A stretch of 64,000 nt of DNA from Closterium sp. Naga37s-1 (GCA_947471745.1 CANJKZ010000084.1:4952501-5016500), one strand, 5' to 3'. Shown: positions 33,601 through 41,281, counted from the first letter of the stretch. Program-made: numbers and translations. The notes: generated by a model not told the origin, from the sequence alone.

Positions 33601-34312
33601 ACATCGCCCGCGGGGTGAACATGGCCTCGTGATCCTCATCGCAGTCTAAATACTCTCCGTCGTCATCCTCGTTGTCGTCGTCCCGAAACGCGACGGCCAG
33701 CTTCCCTCGGCCATGGTGACCGTTTGTAGTGCTAGCAGATGTGACATGTGCAGAACTCCCGAGGGGGTCTCTTTCGGATTTCCCTACGCCGTCGGGTCGT
33801 TCCCTTGCGGAATTGCCTACACCGCTGGTTCGTTCCGCGGCTTCGCGCGGCCTCTCCGCTGCGCCAGGGGGGTGTCTGGCGGAAAACGGGAATGGCGGAA
33901 CGGGACAGCGGGGTAGTCAAGGAGGGTGCGCGGTAGAAAGAAAGAGCCGTTAAGAGTCGAGAAATGCAGACCGATAACATCCAAAAGAATAGTAAGCTTG
34001 TATGAAAGCTTACAGTCGTTGCTAAACGATGTGTACTATGTATCGAGTGCGCGCAACTAACCACTGCAAACTGATGGCGATACACTCCTACCTAAATCTA
34101 GCAGACATTTGTGCGTGTTGCTGCTGCCGGCCCTGATTCTCCCTTCCCAGTTGCGACAGACGTGACGACTGGCCGATTGATGCTGGTGATAAGACGGCCG
34201 TGTTATGGTCACGCGGCGTGCCTGACGACGACTGTGCGGAGCTGGTTCGCGGAACGTTCGGACCTGGAGACTGGTTGTCGCGATGCCACCTCACTACAGT
34301 CGCTTCCGCCAT
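12532..34312 (-). CDS. polycystin-type (PKD2-like) cation channel with LNR and cupredoxin-like ectodomain
   Basis: I followed 29 exons with matching phases, about 1,902 codons. In transcription order: 34312-34092, 33875-33196, 32410-32247, 31857-31780, 31076-30865, 30516-30207, 29787-29632, 29132-29087, 28639-28596, 28156-28000, 27799-27361, 27053-26878, 26276-26172, 25787-25623, 25065-24601, 24103-23872, 23071-23009, 22492-22288, 21844-21703, 20870-20824, 20091-19918, 19737-19658, 19309-19219, 18082-17979, 17254-17074, 16325-16125, 14855-14709, 13652-13419, 12921-12532. The order is an acidic N-terminus, S1 (exon 3), a very large extracellular region, the conserved TOP-domain end (exons 17-20; FIDNATQ, NLDNEA), S2 (exon 21), S3 (exon 22), S4-S5 (exon 25), pore helix and S6 (exon 26; [17 protein letters not shown]) and a C-terminal coiled coil (exon 29). 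Polycystins are Ca2+-permeable channels of cilia or endomembranes. Small exons and the choice among tandem exon copies are the least certain parts. Confidence 0.85.
13020..13410 (-). repeat. partial copies of polycystin exon 28, downstream side
   Basis: Two further copies of the 3' part of exon 28 (about 13254-13355 and 13070-13190), each keeping the GGCTTCAGCTTCAAACGACAG-like end followed by GTGGGC. They lie in the intron before the last exon and in the same orientation as the gene. Confidence 0.8.
13653..14708. repeat. polycystin intron 27 with exon-27 and exon-28 edge copies
   Basis: Copies of the 5' edge of exon 28 (CTGGAGGATTC after an AG) occur near 13790 and 13960, and a copy of the 3' edge of exon 27 near 14573-14660. 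Purine-rich GGGAGGGA runs separate them. A lone TGGTATCAGAGC, the usual copia primer-binding sequence, occurs at about 14137 without recognisable LTRs. Confidence 0.65.
14920..15000 (-). repeat. partial copy of polycystin exon 27, upstream side
   Basis: A degenerate copy of the 5' half of exon 27 (GTGGACATGTGGTTTGTGCT) lies just upstream of the true exon in transcription order. Confidence 0.75.
15055..15132 (-). repeat. degenerate copy of the polycystin S6 exon, 3' edge
   Basis: Matches the 3' end of exon 26 (the [11 protein letters not shown] end) in degenerate form. It is separated from the matching remainder at 15685-15735 by the 12-bp satellite, so the satellite sits inside what was one exon copy. 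Confidence 0.7.
15133..15684 (+). repeat. 12-bp satellite GAGCATCACAAA, 46 units
   Basis: Perfect or near-perfect 12-bp tandem repeat embedded within a degenerate copy of polycystin exon 26. The unit resembles the exon's own GAGCATGACAAACACCATCA stretch, so it probably expanded from it. The long His/Lys/Glu and Leu/Phe/Val frames over it are by-products of a 12-bp unit. Confidence 0.95.
15790..16075 (-). repeat. two further copies of the polycystin S6 exon half
   Basis: About 15805-15900 and 15967-16065 repeat the 3' half of exon 26. Each has an AG acceptor before the Ala/Ile-Ile-Phe start and a GTACGT donor after the last codons, and both still encode [20 protein letters not shown] with few changes. 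They could be spliced as alternative S6 exons (inference). Confidence 0.85.
16125..16325 (-). other. polycystin exon 26: pore helix and S6
   Basis: This 67-codon exon starts after a CCCACAG acceptor and ends AGG|GTACGT. It encodes the pore-helix segment [18 protein letters not shown], an NDNSTGYYF turn and the long S6 helix ending [11 protein letters not shown]. It is the full-length member of a family of tandem partial copies lying on both sides. Confidence 0.85.
16388..16665 (-). repeat. two copies of the polycystin pore-exon 5' half
   Basis: About 16388-16495 is a near-perfect copy of the 5' half of exon 26 behind its own TTACAG acceptor; about 16570-16660 is a more diverged one. Both precede the full exon in transcription order. 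A run of G (about 16350-16366) separates copies. Confidence 0.85.
16701..16760. repeat. palindrome cluster in polycystin intron 25
   Basis: Contains GTTGAGACGTCTCAAC (16701-16716) and TTTTGAGGCGCCTCAAAA (16731-16748), followed directly by GACGTCTCAAAAG. These are perfect palindromes of the type scattered through this gene's introns. Confidence 0.9.
16755..16985 (-). repeat. copies of polycystin exon 25, 3' edge
   Basis: About 16878-16985 repeats the 3' half of exon 25 (S5 region, ending in CTAGAGCAG|GTACGG). A shorter fragment lies near 16766-16800. Confidence 0.85.
17295..17521 (-). repeat. 28-bp repeats plus copy of polycystin exon 25, 5' edge
   Basis: About 17461-17521 is a copy of the 5' half of exon 25. 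Directly beside it a unit of about 28 bp, GAGGATGGCAATGCATGGCT..., is repeated about six times and is clearly derived from the same exon (true sequence GAGGATGGCGATGCGCGGCT at 17193). Confidence 0.85.
17735..17970 (-). repeat. tandem copies of polycystin exon 24 donor
   Basis: Four exact 22-bp repeats (17883, 17905, 17927, 17949) follow the true exon 24 end. Each carries CTGCAGGGCATCAA|GTGAGT, so each is a potential donor. Degenerate copies extend to about 17735, one including more of the exon. Confidence 0.9.
18103..18505 (+). repeat. 45-bp minisatellite, about 9 units
   Basis: G-rich 45-bp unit in the intron before polycystin exon 24, bounded on the upstream side by partial copies of that exon's 5' edge (about 18540-18600 and 18661-18720). 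Confidence 0.95.
18535..19115 (-). repeat. copies of polycystin exon 24 5' edge and exon 23 3' edge
   Basis: Two copies of the exon 24 acceptor edge lie at about 18540-18600 and 18661-18720, and two copies of exon 23's 3' part at about 18880-18980 and 19015-19110. One exon 23 copy retains the TCTGGCGA|GTAAGC donor; the other has a variant. Confidence 0.8.
19495..19555 (-). repeat. copy of polycystin exon 22, 3' edge
   Basis: Repeats the end of S3 exon 22 (ATCCAATTCATCGGCATCATC then ATGTG|GTGA). It follows a perfect CTTTTGAGGCGCCTCAAAAG palindrome at 19431-19450. Confidence 0.8.
20150..20500 (-). repeat. three copies of polycystin exon 21, 5' edge
   Basis: About 20152-20232, 20290-20405 and 20478-20500 repeat the start of exon 21 (GGCAAGATCGCAGTCACGTA). 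The 20290-20405 copy is almost complete over the first 40 codons but lacks one base relative to the true exon, so it would break the frame if spliced in. Confidence 0.85.
20594..20675. repeat. foldback hairpin in polycystin intron 20
   Basis: ACCACTCCACACC...AAAACTGCGT on the left is mirrored by ACGCAGTTTG...TGTGGAGTGGT on the right, a stem of about 25 bp with few mismatches and a loop of about 28 bases. It may be a small foldback element. Confidence 0.7.
21120..21270. repeat. three 42-bp repeats carrying TTTTGAGACGTCTCAAAA
   Basis: Each unit combines GTGAGCATGGCGACGGAGCATG, derived from the donor end of polycystin exon 19, with the perfect palindrome CTTTTGAGACGTCTCAAAAG (21155, 21197, 21239). 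Confidence 0.92.
21320..21612 (-). repeat. copies of polycystin exon 19, 3' half
   Basis: About 21371-21470 and 21534-21612 repeat the second half of exon 19 ([10 protein letters not shown] then AMLTYN) with a GTGCGT donor. Both remain largely open in frame. Confidence 0.85.
21905..22110 (-). repeat. copies of polycystin exon 19, 5' half
   Basis: About 21915-21980 and 22040-22103 repeat the first part of exon 19 behind AG acceptors, with codons reading [19 protein letters not shown] and [19 protein letters not shown]. Confidence 0.85.
22555..22850 (-). repeat. copies of polycystin exon 18 5' edge, with 18-24 bp satellite
   Basis: A copy at about 22560-22615 and a second at about 22805-22840 match the start of exon 18. 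Between them CATGCTGTTGATGCAGWGGTGAA is repeated about five to six times, apparently seeded from the exon's TGTATGAACGGC region. Confidence 0.8.
23380..23421 (-). repeat. copy of polycystin exon 16, 3' edge
   Basis: GGTGGCGCTGTACC...GGACCAGAGCAG|GTGAGG mirrors the true end of exon 16 (GGTGGCGCTGTCTC...GGAACAGAACAG|GTGGGG). The copy is cut off by the MITE that begins at 23426. Confidence 0.75.
23426..23799. mobile_element. MITE with TTAA target duplication
   Basis: 374 bp bounded by inverted repeats starting AGCCAGGATCTCAAGTA on both ends and flanked by TTAA at 23422-23425 and 23800-23803. TTAA duplication is typical of piggyBac-type elements; no transposase is present. An internal TTTGTTTTGCAGTTGRTG motif also occurs near both ends, extending the inverted repeat in degenerate form. 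It sits in polycystin intron 16 inside an exon-16 copy, so it inserted after that duplication. Confidence 0.8.
25257..25600 (+). repeat. 16-bp satellite in polycystin intron 14
   Basis: Unit GGTGGCACGCGAGCAT and variants, with a 32-bp higher-order form (GAGCACAGGGGCACGGAAGC...). It produces several spurious open frames on both strands. Confidence 0.92.
25833..25882 (-). repeat. copy of polycystin exon 14, 5' edge
   Basis: CTTTCAG then TGCAGGATTTGGGGCAGC resembles the true acceptor and start of exon 14 (CTTTCAG then TGGCGGGATTCGGAGACG). It precedes the true exon in transcription order. Confidence 0.65.
26085..26131 (+). repeat. CACAG microsatellite
   Basis: About nine copies of the pentamer GCACA in polycystin intron 13. 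Confidence 0.9.
26375..26640 (-). repeat. copies of polycystin exon 13 5' edge and exon 12 3' edge
   Basis: About 26380-26420 repeats the start of exon 13 (CCCACGGTGATGTGGGGGGC). About 26425-26465 and 26548-26620 repeat the last part of exon 12; the latter keeps the ACCACCG|GTGAGT donor. Confidence 0.8.
26690..26862 (+). repeat. 16-bp satellite in polycystin intron 12
   Basis: About eleven copies of CTGCCCCCATCCCCAC directly downstream (in transcription) of the exon 12 donor. Confidence 0.93.
28423..28595 (-). repeat. five tandem copies of polycystin exon 9 donor
   Basis: A 35-bp unit repeated five times after the true exon 9 end (unit starts at 28423, 28458, 28493, 28528, 28563; true copy 28598). 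Each carries the exon's last codons and its CCAG|GTGACT donor, so six equivalent donors stand in a row. Confidence 0.92.
29490..29600 (-). repeat. 27-bp repeats next to polycystin exon 7
   Basis: GAGGTGACCAAGAAGTCATC...-type unit repeated about four times just downstream of exon 7. Read on the gene strand it contains TCTAATGCAG|ATGACTTC and may derive from the exon's GTGACTTC end. Confidence 0.8.
29885..30192 (+). repeat. 36-bp satellite in polycystin intron 6
   Basis: About eight copies of a 36-bp unit (CACATTCTCTCAGTCACAC...) directly after exon 6. Confidence 0.95.
30207..31076 (-). other. polycystin exons 5-6: Cys-rich CGNGxCE module
   Basis: Exon 5 (31076-30865) begins with [14 protein letters not shown] and continues to GCSADCG, a compact four-Cys module reminiscent of an LNR/EGF-like fold. 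Exon 6 (30516-30207) continues with a beta-rich stretch and Ser/Gly/Ala linkers encoded by GCN and AGC repeats. Both are part of the ectodomain inserted after S1. Confidence 0.65.
30670..30745 (-). repeat. copy of polycystin exon 6, 5' edge
   Basis: CACCAGGTACGCAGGACCAG... repeats the acceptor and the first 18 or so codons of exon 6 with a few differences. Confidence 0.85.
31160..31410 (-). repeat. two copies of polycystin exon 5, 5' edge
   Basis: About 31168-31245 and 31335-31395 repeat the CGNGxCE-encoding start of exon 5 in progressively degenerate form upstream of the true exon. Confidence 0.8.
31570..31735 (-). repeat. two copies of polycystin exon 4, 3' edge
   Basis: About 31577-31625 and 31678-31735 repeat the last 14 or so codons of exon 4 with the ATACAG|GTGYGT donor. 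Confidence 0.88.
32100..32170 (-). repeat. copy of polycystin exon 3, 3' edge
   Basis: Repeats CCAAGTCACCACCGCCCACA through CTGCTGCCGCC and a GT donor, matching the end of exon 3. Confidence 0.85.
32475..32575 (-). repeat. copy of polycystin exon 3, 5' edge (S1)
   Basis: Repeats the CCAG acceptor and first 30 or so codons of exon 3, still encoding [20 protein letters not shown] with only minor change later in the helix. Confidence 0.88.
32960..33150 (-). repeat. three copies of polycystin exon 2 donor
   Basis: About 32972, 33061 and 33123 each repeat AAGCTYGWCCAGGAGGTTAT then TCAGGGTG in more or less degenerate form, copying the end of exon 2 and its donor. Confidence 0.82.
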
Positions 34313-34965
34313 GGATAGGTTTCAAGTAACACAATAAGCACTCAAACAGAGCAGTGCAATTTCGCGAGTCACAAAAACTCAGGACGTTCCAAGTTTAGGA
34401 CCAAACACAGCATATGTTTTGTCATCACACCAGCTGATTACCAGACGACACTGTTTGAAATTCCCTGGATGGTGTGTTGTGTGTCTGGACTGTCAGGATG
34501 AGCCAATTGCCGAGCCACCGGATGTTACTGTATTGGTGCTTCCGCGCTCCAAGGCGGAACTGGCAGGCACTGTATTGAATCAAAGGCGGGGGGAAAGTGA
34601 TGCGCGGGGAGGTACAGCAGAGGGGGCACAGGGGGCACTGCGCAGCGGAGACTTGTGTGGATGGCGGCAGCTGAGAGGTTGCGGGGGAAGCGGGCGTCTG
34701 AGTGTCCAACCGCGCCTCGTTGGAAATCGGTGTGGAATTTTGATGGGGAAACCGTAGGGCTCTAAACACAGCGTGTACCATTCTTTTACTTCTGGTCTAT
34801 ACATTTGAGAACATTCATGTTACAATTGTCAATTGAACTGCTACCGTAATCCATGCAGGTTTCTACCTGGATAGATTACCTTCAGTCCAAATTTAATTGC
34901 TGCTCTCAAGCGGTCAATCCTCGTCAGCAACCGGGGTGAAAGCTAAGCCTTATTATTTGGACGAG
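34313..34965. other. upstream region of the polycystin gene
   Basis: About 650 bp between the polycystin start (34312, -) and the stop of the small membrane protein (34966, -). Presumed to hold the polycystin promoter and the neighbour's 3' end. The short minus-strand frame at 34425-34781 has no recognised domain. Confidence 0.45.
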
Positions 34966-35389
34966 CTAGCGCCGTGAACGAGAGTTAGCGCTTGCTTGAC
35001 TAATCAGTCGCTCTAGCTGGACCAGTAGAACGATCAGCATGGCGCACAGGATGACATGGGTTGGTTGTATCTTGGACAAGAACTTGTCAGCGTCACCCAG
35101 GGTCTGGTTGAGCACTTTCACCTGTGTGAAGACAAAACCAGATGAGAATACGAAGTTTTGATCTCAACACAGAATATAAACATACAATCGGAACGAGGAA
35201 ACAATCAACGATACTGACCATGTTTCTGTGATACGGCCTGACATAACGCCATGCGCCTTCGTTTGGACGAAGACCAATACGCACAAACAGGAGATACAGC
35301 TGCGAAAACTGGTACAAAGAGAACACACCGGCGAACATCGCCAACGGCGGAGCAAGAAGAATCAGAATCGGCCACATGGCGCTATCCAT
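34966..35389 (-). CDS. small two-helix membrane protein of unknown function
   Basis: Two exons, 35389-35219 and 35121-34966, joined in phase 0 across an ATG|GTCAGT donor and a CACACAG acceptor, give 108 residues. There are two hydrophobic segments: one near the N-terminus (WPILILLAPPLAMFAGVF, about 6-23) and one near the C-terminus (THVILCAMLIVLLVQL, about 78-93), separated by a basic stretch with RPNEGAWRYVRPYHRNM. Presumably it is an endomembrane or organelle-membrane protein. I do not recognise the family. It lies head-to-head with the cyclotransferase gene and tandem to polycystin. Confidence 0.65.
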
Positions 35390-36252
35390 CGTCGACGAAC
35401 TAATACTGCTGCTTCGAACAACCCTGAAAAAGCACTGCGTGCGGGGAACAAGGAGGTGAACGCGGATTCACGAGAAAGCTGCAGACAGGAGGCGCACTTC
35501 GTGCAGAGAACACAAGGAGGTGAACGCGAATTCAAGCGCAAGCTGCGATAAAAGTTCAGAATCTGGAGACTGAGGGAGCGAAGAGCGAGTCTGGCACGAG
35601 AGCATGCAGACTGTTATGGTCAGGTCAGGACCGCCCAAGAGATCTAGGGCATGGAGGCCGAGTTGCGGTTTGGGCACGAGATCAGGGCGTGAAACTCGAG
35701 CCAACCGCATCCCCGCGCCATCACTGATCTCCCGACATAAGCTCTTGTCAAATCGAGTTAAAGTAATCGAGTAGTCAAACTGTGTTGTTTGATATTGATG
35801 GGTATGTGTTATATAGTTGGTCGTGTGCAAAGCTGGTTGTATGCGAAGAAGCCCATTGTCCCGAGAGAGGTTTCTATATTGATTTATATATCATTTAATT
35901 TAGCTCGTTCGCAGTTCCCAGGAGGAATGCAATTATTTCAAGGTATATGATGAGTCAAAGTTTAGGATCTAAATATCTAAGATATTACAAACGGAAACTT
36001 TGAACTCTGTGAACAACACGCCACATTCAGCCAATGGTGAACTCCGCGAACAACACGCCACATCCATCCCCTCCACACTTCCCTCAGATTTCACGAGCCG
36101 CCAGCCTGACACTCCCGCCCGCCCCACCACAAACCATGCTGTTCTTGGACTGACGCAGCTCCCTCGCTCTATCCTCGTCCATGCTGCCTCAACCCAGTCG
36201 GAGGCACGCCGCCACGGCTCGCATCAATGACCCGCCTGTCCCGCCGCAGGTG
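35390..36252. other. divergent intergenic region with two local duplications
   Basis: Lies between the small membrane protein (-) and the cyclotransferase (+), so it should hold both promoters. Two local duplications are visible: GAACAAGGAGGTGAACGCGR around 35447-35470 and 35510-35535, and GTGAACAACACGCCACAT at about 36010 and 36048. No coding exon is recognised. Confidence 0.5.
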
Positions 36253-39200
36253 ATGGCCAGAAAGCGGCGCGGCACGTGGGGCTTCGGGCGACAGAGGCCC
36301 GGCGCGTGGCAGGTCCGTTGCTGCCCGCTGCGACACCTTTGAATGCGAAATCTAGGGTAACACATACACCTGCTGCGATGCCGTGCGAGGCTACAAATGC
36401 CCTCCATTCACCGCCCTCCATTTCTCTCATCAGGTCCTCCCATGCGCGGGAGCGCTCGCCGCCTTCTTCGCGACGCTGCTCCTCGCCTCCGCCGCCGCCT
36501 TCTGGCTCGGCGCGCAGCCCGCGGCGGAGGCGCTCATCCGCTCCCTCCTCGCGCCCTCCGCCGCTCCCTCCACGCCACTCAGCGCGGAAGAGGAGCCTGG
36601 CGAGTCTATTGATGGCGAGCCTATCAATGGCAAGTCTTCCAGGGTCGAGTCTCTTGATGGCGGAACCACGGGGGTGACTGAAGCTGCAGCAGCGTCCGCG
36701 TTTGGGAGTGCCTCGTTTCTGCTAGAGGAGAACGCGTCTGTGCCGCGGATTCTGGAGTTTGACCTGGTCAAGACATACCCGCACGACAACAGAGCCTTCA
36801 CACAGGCACGCTCGTTTCAGCCTCGTTGGCTCGTTTCCGCTGCAGCTCAATCGAATGCTCCTGGCTATCTGCTATCGGATGGTCTGGGTTCCCTTCCTCC
36901 TTTCTCCCCTCTCTCTCCAGTCAGGGTCTCGCCTCTCTCCGCTTCTCCCTCTTTCCCATCGCTATCCGCAGGGCCTGCTATACGCGGATCATGAAGCGAG
37001 CGGGGGGAGGGGCACCGGCGAGGGGGTGTTTTATGAGAGCACGGGGGAGTATGGGCGGGTGAGTGGGAGGATGTGCATGGGTGAGTGGGGCGCGCGTATA
37101 TGAATGGATAGGGCGCCCAAGGGCGAAAGGGAACTTGACTGTGTGGCTGGGTTGGAAATAGGGGGATTTACATTAAATCTATCTAGGCGCTTGCAGTTGC
37201 AGAATCACTGTCCCTCTGCGTTCCCCTGGTCTTTGAGTCTTGACAGATCCGTCCCTCCAGCGTCAGCTTGTGTTTCAATCGATCCTTCACGACTGTCCCC
37301 TCTTGTCTCGGTCCCCCTTGCCCCTGTCCCCCTTTGTCCCCATTCCCCGGTGTTCCTGTTCCCTTTCTCCCCTTGCCCCTATCCTCCTTTGCCATGCACC
37401 CCCTCTTTCTTCCCGGGTGCAGTCGACAGTGAGGGAGGTGGATGTGGCCTCTGGTGAGGTATGCTGCATGGCATGGCGTGGCGTGGCAGAGCGTGGCATG
37501 GCACGGGCATGACATAGAATGGCATGGCATGGCATGGCATGGCGTGGCGTGGCGTGGATGGCGTGGCGTGGTGTGGCACAGCATGGCATGGCATGGCATG
37601 GCGTGGCATGGCATGGCATGGCGTAGCATGGCATGGCATGGCGTGGCATGGCGTAGCATGGCATAGCATGGCATGGCATGGTGAGGTTGCGGCATGCTCT
37701 CTACGCTACCATCAGTGGCACACAGATGTTCCACGTTGTGCCATCGTGTTGCCCTCATGTAGGGTCCAGCTCGGTTTGCGTGTATTAAGCTTGGTGAGGG
37801 GCGGTATGGTATGGTCCTGCAGCAACGGCCACCTGACCTAACAGCTTCCACATTCTTTCCACTGCTCTGCCTGTCCCTTCTCCCGCTCGCTCTCGCGTCC
37901 TCCCCAGGTGCTCAACAGCGTGCCTCAGAGTGATGACGTTTTTGGCGAGGGCCTTGCACTGCATGACAACAGGTACATTGCAGAAATGGCAGGTACAGTG
38001 CGTTATAGAATACACAGTCCGCTATAACAGCTACAGTGCATGTATAATGCATAACAGCAGGCACAAAGAACAATGACGCACAAAGTGCAGCAGAACAGTA
38101 GTTGTTAATGCATCTTAATAATTACAGTGTATAGTAACAGGCAAAGTACGTAAGAACCGAGATGTACCAGCTGGTTTGGCGTGTGAGGTCACGCCTGGGG
38201 TGCGACAGAGAGAAGCCTTTGAGACCCCCCTGTACCGCTCTTTACCCCGTCAAACTCTGTGATTCTTCCTAACACCTCACTGTGCCCCTCTGAACCGCAC
38301 AGGCTGTACCAGCTGGCATGGCGGGTGCAGAAAGGCCTGGTGTACGACCGAGACACACTACAACCACGGGGTGAGTATGATGGTGGAGGAGGGGGGGATA
38401 AGGGAGGGAGGGGGAGAGGGAGGACGCAGTTGTGGAATGGGGGGGAGAGTGGGGTGGTAAGGGGTGATGAGTATGAAGAGTGGGTTGCTCTCGCATGCTT
38501 TCTTACCACATCAGCCATCCCATGCGCTCAAGCCATCCTAAGCGAGCCAGCCCATGCTATTCAACCGTGCCCTGATTCATCACGCCATGCTATGCCATGC
38601 TATGCCATGCTATCCGTAAGGTTGGTTCTTTCGCATTCCCCGACATCCTCCTCCATTGTTCACTTCCCGCTGATTCCAGGCAGCTTCCAGCACGGCATGG
38701 CGGACGGGTGGGGCCTATCTGTGCTCAACGAGTCAATCATGGTCGGCACAGATGGCTCATCCACGCTCTTCCACCTCGACTCCTCGTCCTTCAAAGGTTA
38801 GATAAGACGGGATTTTAAGCCGCCTCAAAAGTTAATTGAGACAACTTTTGAGGAGAAGAAGACTCAGGACAGGTGGGGCCTGGCAGTGCTCAACGAGTTG
38901 GTCATGGTCGGCACTGATGGCTCTTCCACGCTCTTCCACCTCGACTCCTCGTCCTTCAAAGGTTAGATAAGACGGGATTTTAAGCCGCCTCAGAAGTTAA
39001 TTGAGACAACTTTTGAGGAGAAGAAGACTCGGGACAGGTGGGGCCTGGCAGTGCTCAACGAGTTGGTCATGGTCGGCACTGATGGCTCTTCCACGTTCTT
39101 CCACCTCGACCCCTCGTCATTCAAAGATTAGATGAGGCGGGTTGTGATGCGCCTCGGAACTCGGACAGGTGGTGGCTGGCAGTGCTCAACGAGCTGGTCA

Positions 39201-41281
39201 TGGCTGGCACTGATGGCTCCTCCACCCTCTTCCACCTCGACTCATCGCCCTTCAAAGCTTCCACCCATTCTTCCATCTCCGGTCCTTGACCTTCAAAGGT
39301 TAGGTGAGTCAGGTTTTGATGCGTCTCGGAACTCGTACAGGTGGGGCCTGGCAGTGCTGAACGGGTCAGTCATGGTTGGCACTGATGGCTCCTCCACGCT
39401 CTTCCATCTCGACTCATCGACATCGTCCTTCAAAGGTTAGATGAGACCAGTTTTGAGGCGCCGCAAAGGCGAGATGAAGCGAGTTTTAGGGCGCCTCAAG
39501 AGTCGGACGGGTGGGGCCTGGCAGTGCTGCTGAACGAGCCGGTTCTGGTCCTCCCCACCCACTGGTGGCTCCTCCCTGCTCTTCCACCTCCACTCATCGC
39601 CCTTCAGAGCTTGCTCTCGCTCACTCCCTCCCCCACCCCCAACCCCCACTTCCCCGCCGACTTCCCCACCATCTTTCTTGCGGTCTCCCCCATTCCAGTC
39701 CTGGCACGGGTGACAGTGACAAAGAGGGGAAGGCACATCCAAACCTGAGCTGGATTTCAACCAGTGCCCCCTTCCCCTTCCCCCTTCTCCTTCCCTTCTC
39801 CCTTGCCCCCTTCCCCTTCCCCCTTCCCCTTCCCTTCTCCCCTGCCCCCTTCCCCTTCCCTTCTCCCGTTCCCCTTTACCCTTCCAGCCAAAGCACGCGT
39901 GACAGTTAAGGACGGCAAGAGGAGCATACCGAATCTGAACGAGCTGGAGGTGGTGGGGGGGCTGGTGTGGGCCAACGTGTGGCTGAAGGTTTTCCCCTGC
40001 TCCCTCCCTCTTCTTCACCCCCCTTCCGCCTCCCCCATTCCAGCCGTGGCACGGGTGACAGTGAAGGATGGCAAGAGAAGCATCCCGAATCTGAACGAGC
40101 TGGAGGTGGTGGGGGGGCTGGTGTGGGCCAACGTGTGGCTCTCCACCTGCCTCGCCGCCATCCACCCTGACACCGGCAAAGTGCTAGCGTGGCTGGACCT
40201 CTCTTCCCTGCAGTGAGTTGGATCTTGGGTTAGGTCAACCATTGGAGGCGGGACAGACTAGTGGCCTGGCAATGCCAGCACGTGCTCCATCCACGTATTG
40301 TAGACCATCTGTCTCGCCACCATCCACCCACCCACACTACCAGATCACTGCAGTATGGAGAGGGTCGGTTTAAATCGTCCTCTGGGAGCTGACTAGTGGT
40401 GTGCAAATGCCATTCTTTTCGTTCCACTTGCCTCCTGCCCCTTGCCCCGTCCCCCTTGTGGCATGCTACTGTTGTGCGGTTCTCACCGTTGCTAGGCGTC
40501 AGACAGTGCCCATGTGCTTTCCTCCCCCCAACCCCATCCCTGCAGGCGTCTAGCGCATGCAAGATCAAACGAACTGAACGCACATGTGAGTGGCCTACGG
40601 GAATGGTCTCTGCTTCCATGGCTAGGTTTCAGTTTCCCCGTCCTTCCATCGTGAGCGTTGATGCACATAGAACAACCATGAGAGAGTATCTTGTGCCAGG
40701 GTTGGGATACAGGGAGGCAAGGACAAGTGCAGAAAGATGAAGTGCATATGGCTTGTATGGTATGGGGAAAGGCACATTGATGCATGAGGGGTTCCATGTG
40801 TTCCAGAATCTGATGCATGGAAAACATTATGCATGACGCACCTCTCTGACTGCTTTGTTGCCTTTGCCAGGAATTCGACGTGCTGAACGGGATCGCATGG
40901 GACACCAGGCACAACCGTCTATTCGGTAAGAAGTTCATTTTCGTGGATGTCACATTGCATTGTTACCCAGCTAGCTTGCCTGTCGCATTGCAGTGTTGCC
41001 CAGCTAGCTCGCCTGTCGCATCTCAACTTCCCTTCTCTTCCCCCCTCCTCTCCCACCTCTTCTCCCGCTCTCCGCTTCACCCTTGCTTGAGCTGCTCCTG
41101 TTTCATTGACATCCTCCCTGCTTTGCATTTTTTGGCATTTGCAGTAACAGGAAAGTATTGGCCACTAATGTTCCAGATCATGCCAAGAATAGCCCCTCTG
41201 AAGGCTACTCCGAAAGAGCAAGCTGCGGAGTTGAAGAAAGTTAGAAAGGTGTGTCAGCCTGCAAGACAATATTTCACATAG
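36253..41281 (+). CDS. glutaminyl-peptide cyclotransferase, plant type, membrane-anchored
   Basis: Eleven exons with matching phases give 401 residues: 36253-36312, 36434-36805, 36972-37058, 37423-37458, 37908-37972, 38303-38370, 38680-38796, 40044-40212, 40546-40585, 40871-40925, 41145-41281. The enzyme forms N-terminal pyroglutamate from Gln in the secretory pathway. Recognisable plant-QC landmarks in order are [96 protein letters not shown] and VTGKYWP. A hydrophobic helix at about 23-47 makes it a likely type II membrane protein, as in Arabidopsis QC. The intron after exon 2 appears to use a GC donor (CAG|GCACGC). The first short exon is the least certain part. Exons 7 and 8 have tandem partial copies in the intervening introns. 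Confidence 0.88.
37465..37690 (+). repeat. GGCAT/GGCGT pentamer microsatellite
   Basis: Degenerate pentamer array in cyclotransferase intron 4, about 45 units of GGCRT. It creates spurious Met/Ala/Trp/His-rich frames. Confidence 0.92.
38855..39612 (+). repeat. five partial copies of cyclotransferase exon 7
   Basis: Copies at about 38868-38965, 39032-39129, 39157-39262, 39327-39438 and 39497-39612 repeat the last 30 codons of exon 7 (GWGLxVLNE ... STLFHLDSS) with the CAAAG|GTTAGA donor. Each is entered through an AG in GACAG|GTGGGG. Copies 2 and 3 form a 164-bp tandem unit that also contains TTTTAAGCCGCCTCARAAGT and its mirror ACAACTTTTGAGG. The fifth copy is strongly degenerate. Confidence 0.9.
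39690..39995 (+). repeat. two partial copies of cyclotransferase exon 8, 5' edge
   Basis: About 39691-39725 is a degenerate copy. About 39885-39990 is a nearly perfect copy of the acceptor and first 31 codons of exon 8 ([20 protein letters not shown] ...). The true exon follows at 40044. Confidence 0.88.

Noticed and set aside
12532-34312. Several separate genes instead of one polycystin gene
   Set aside because: Every consecutive exon pair joins in phase, the sum is an exact multiple of three, and the polycystin landmarks occur in the expected order at both ends. A split gene remains possible only if the ectodomain exons are transcribed separately.
34425-34781. Minus-strand open frame of 118 codons between polycystin and the small membrane protein gene
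   Set aside because: No recognisable domain, no splice context and composition like the surrounding non-coding sequence.
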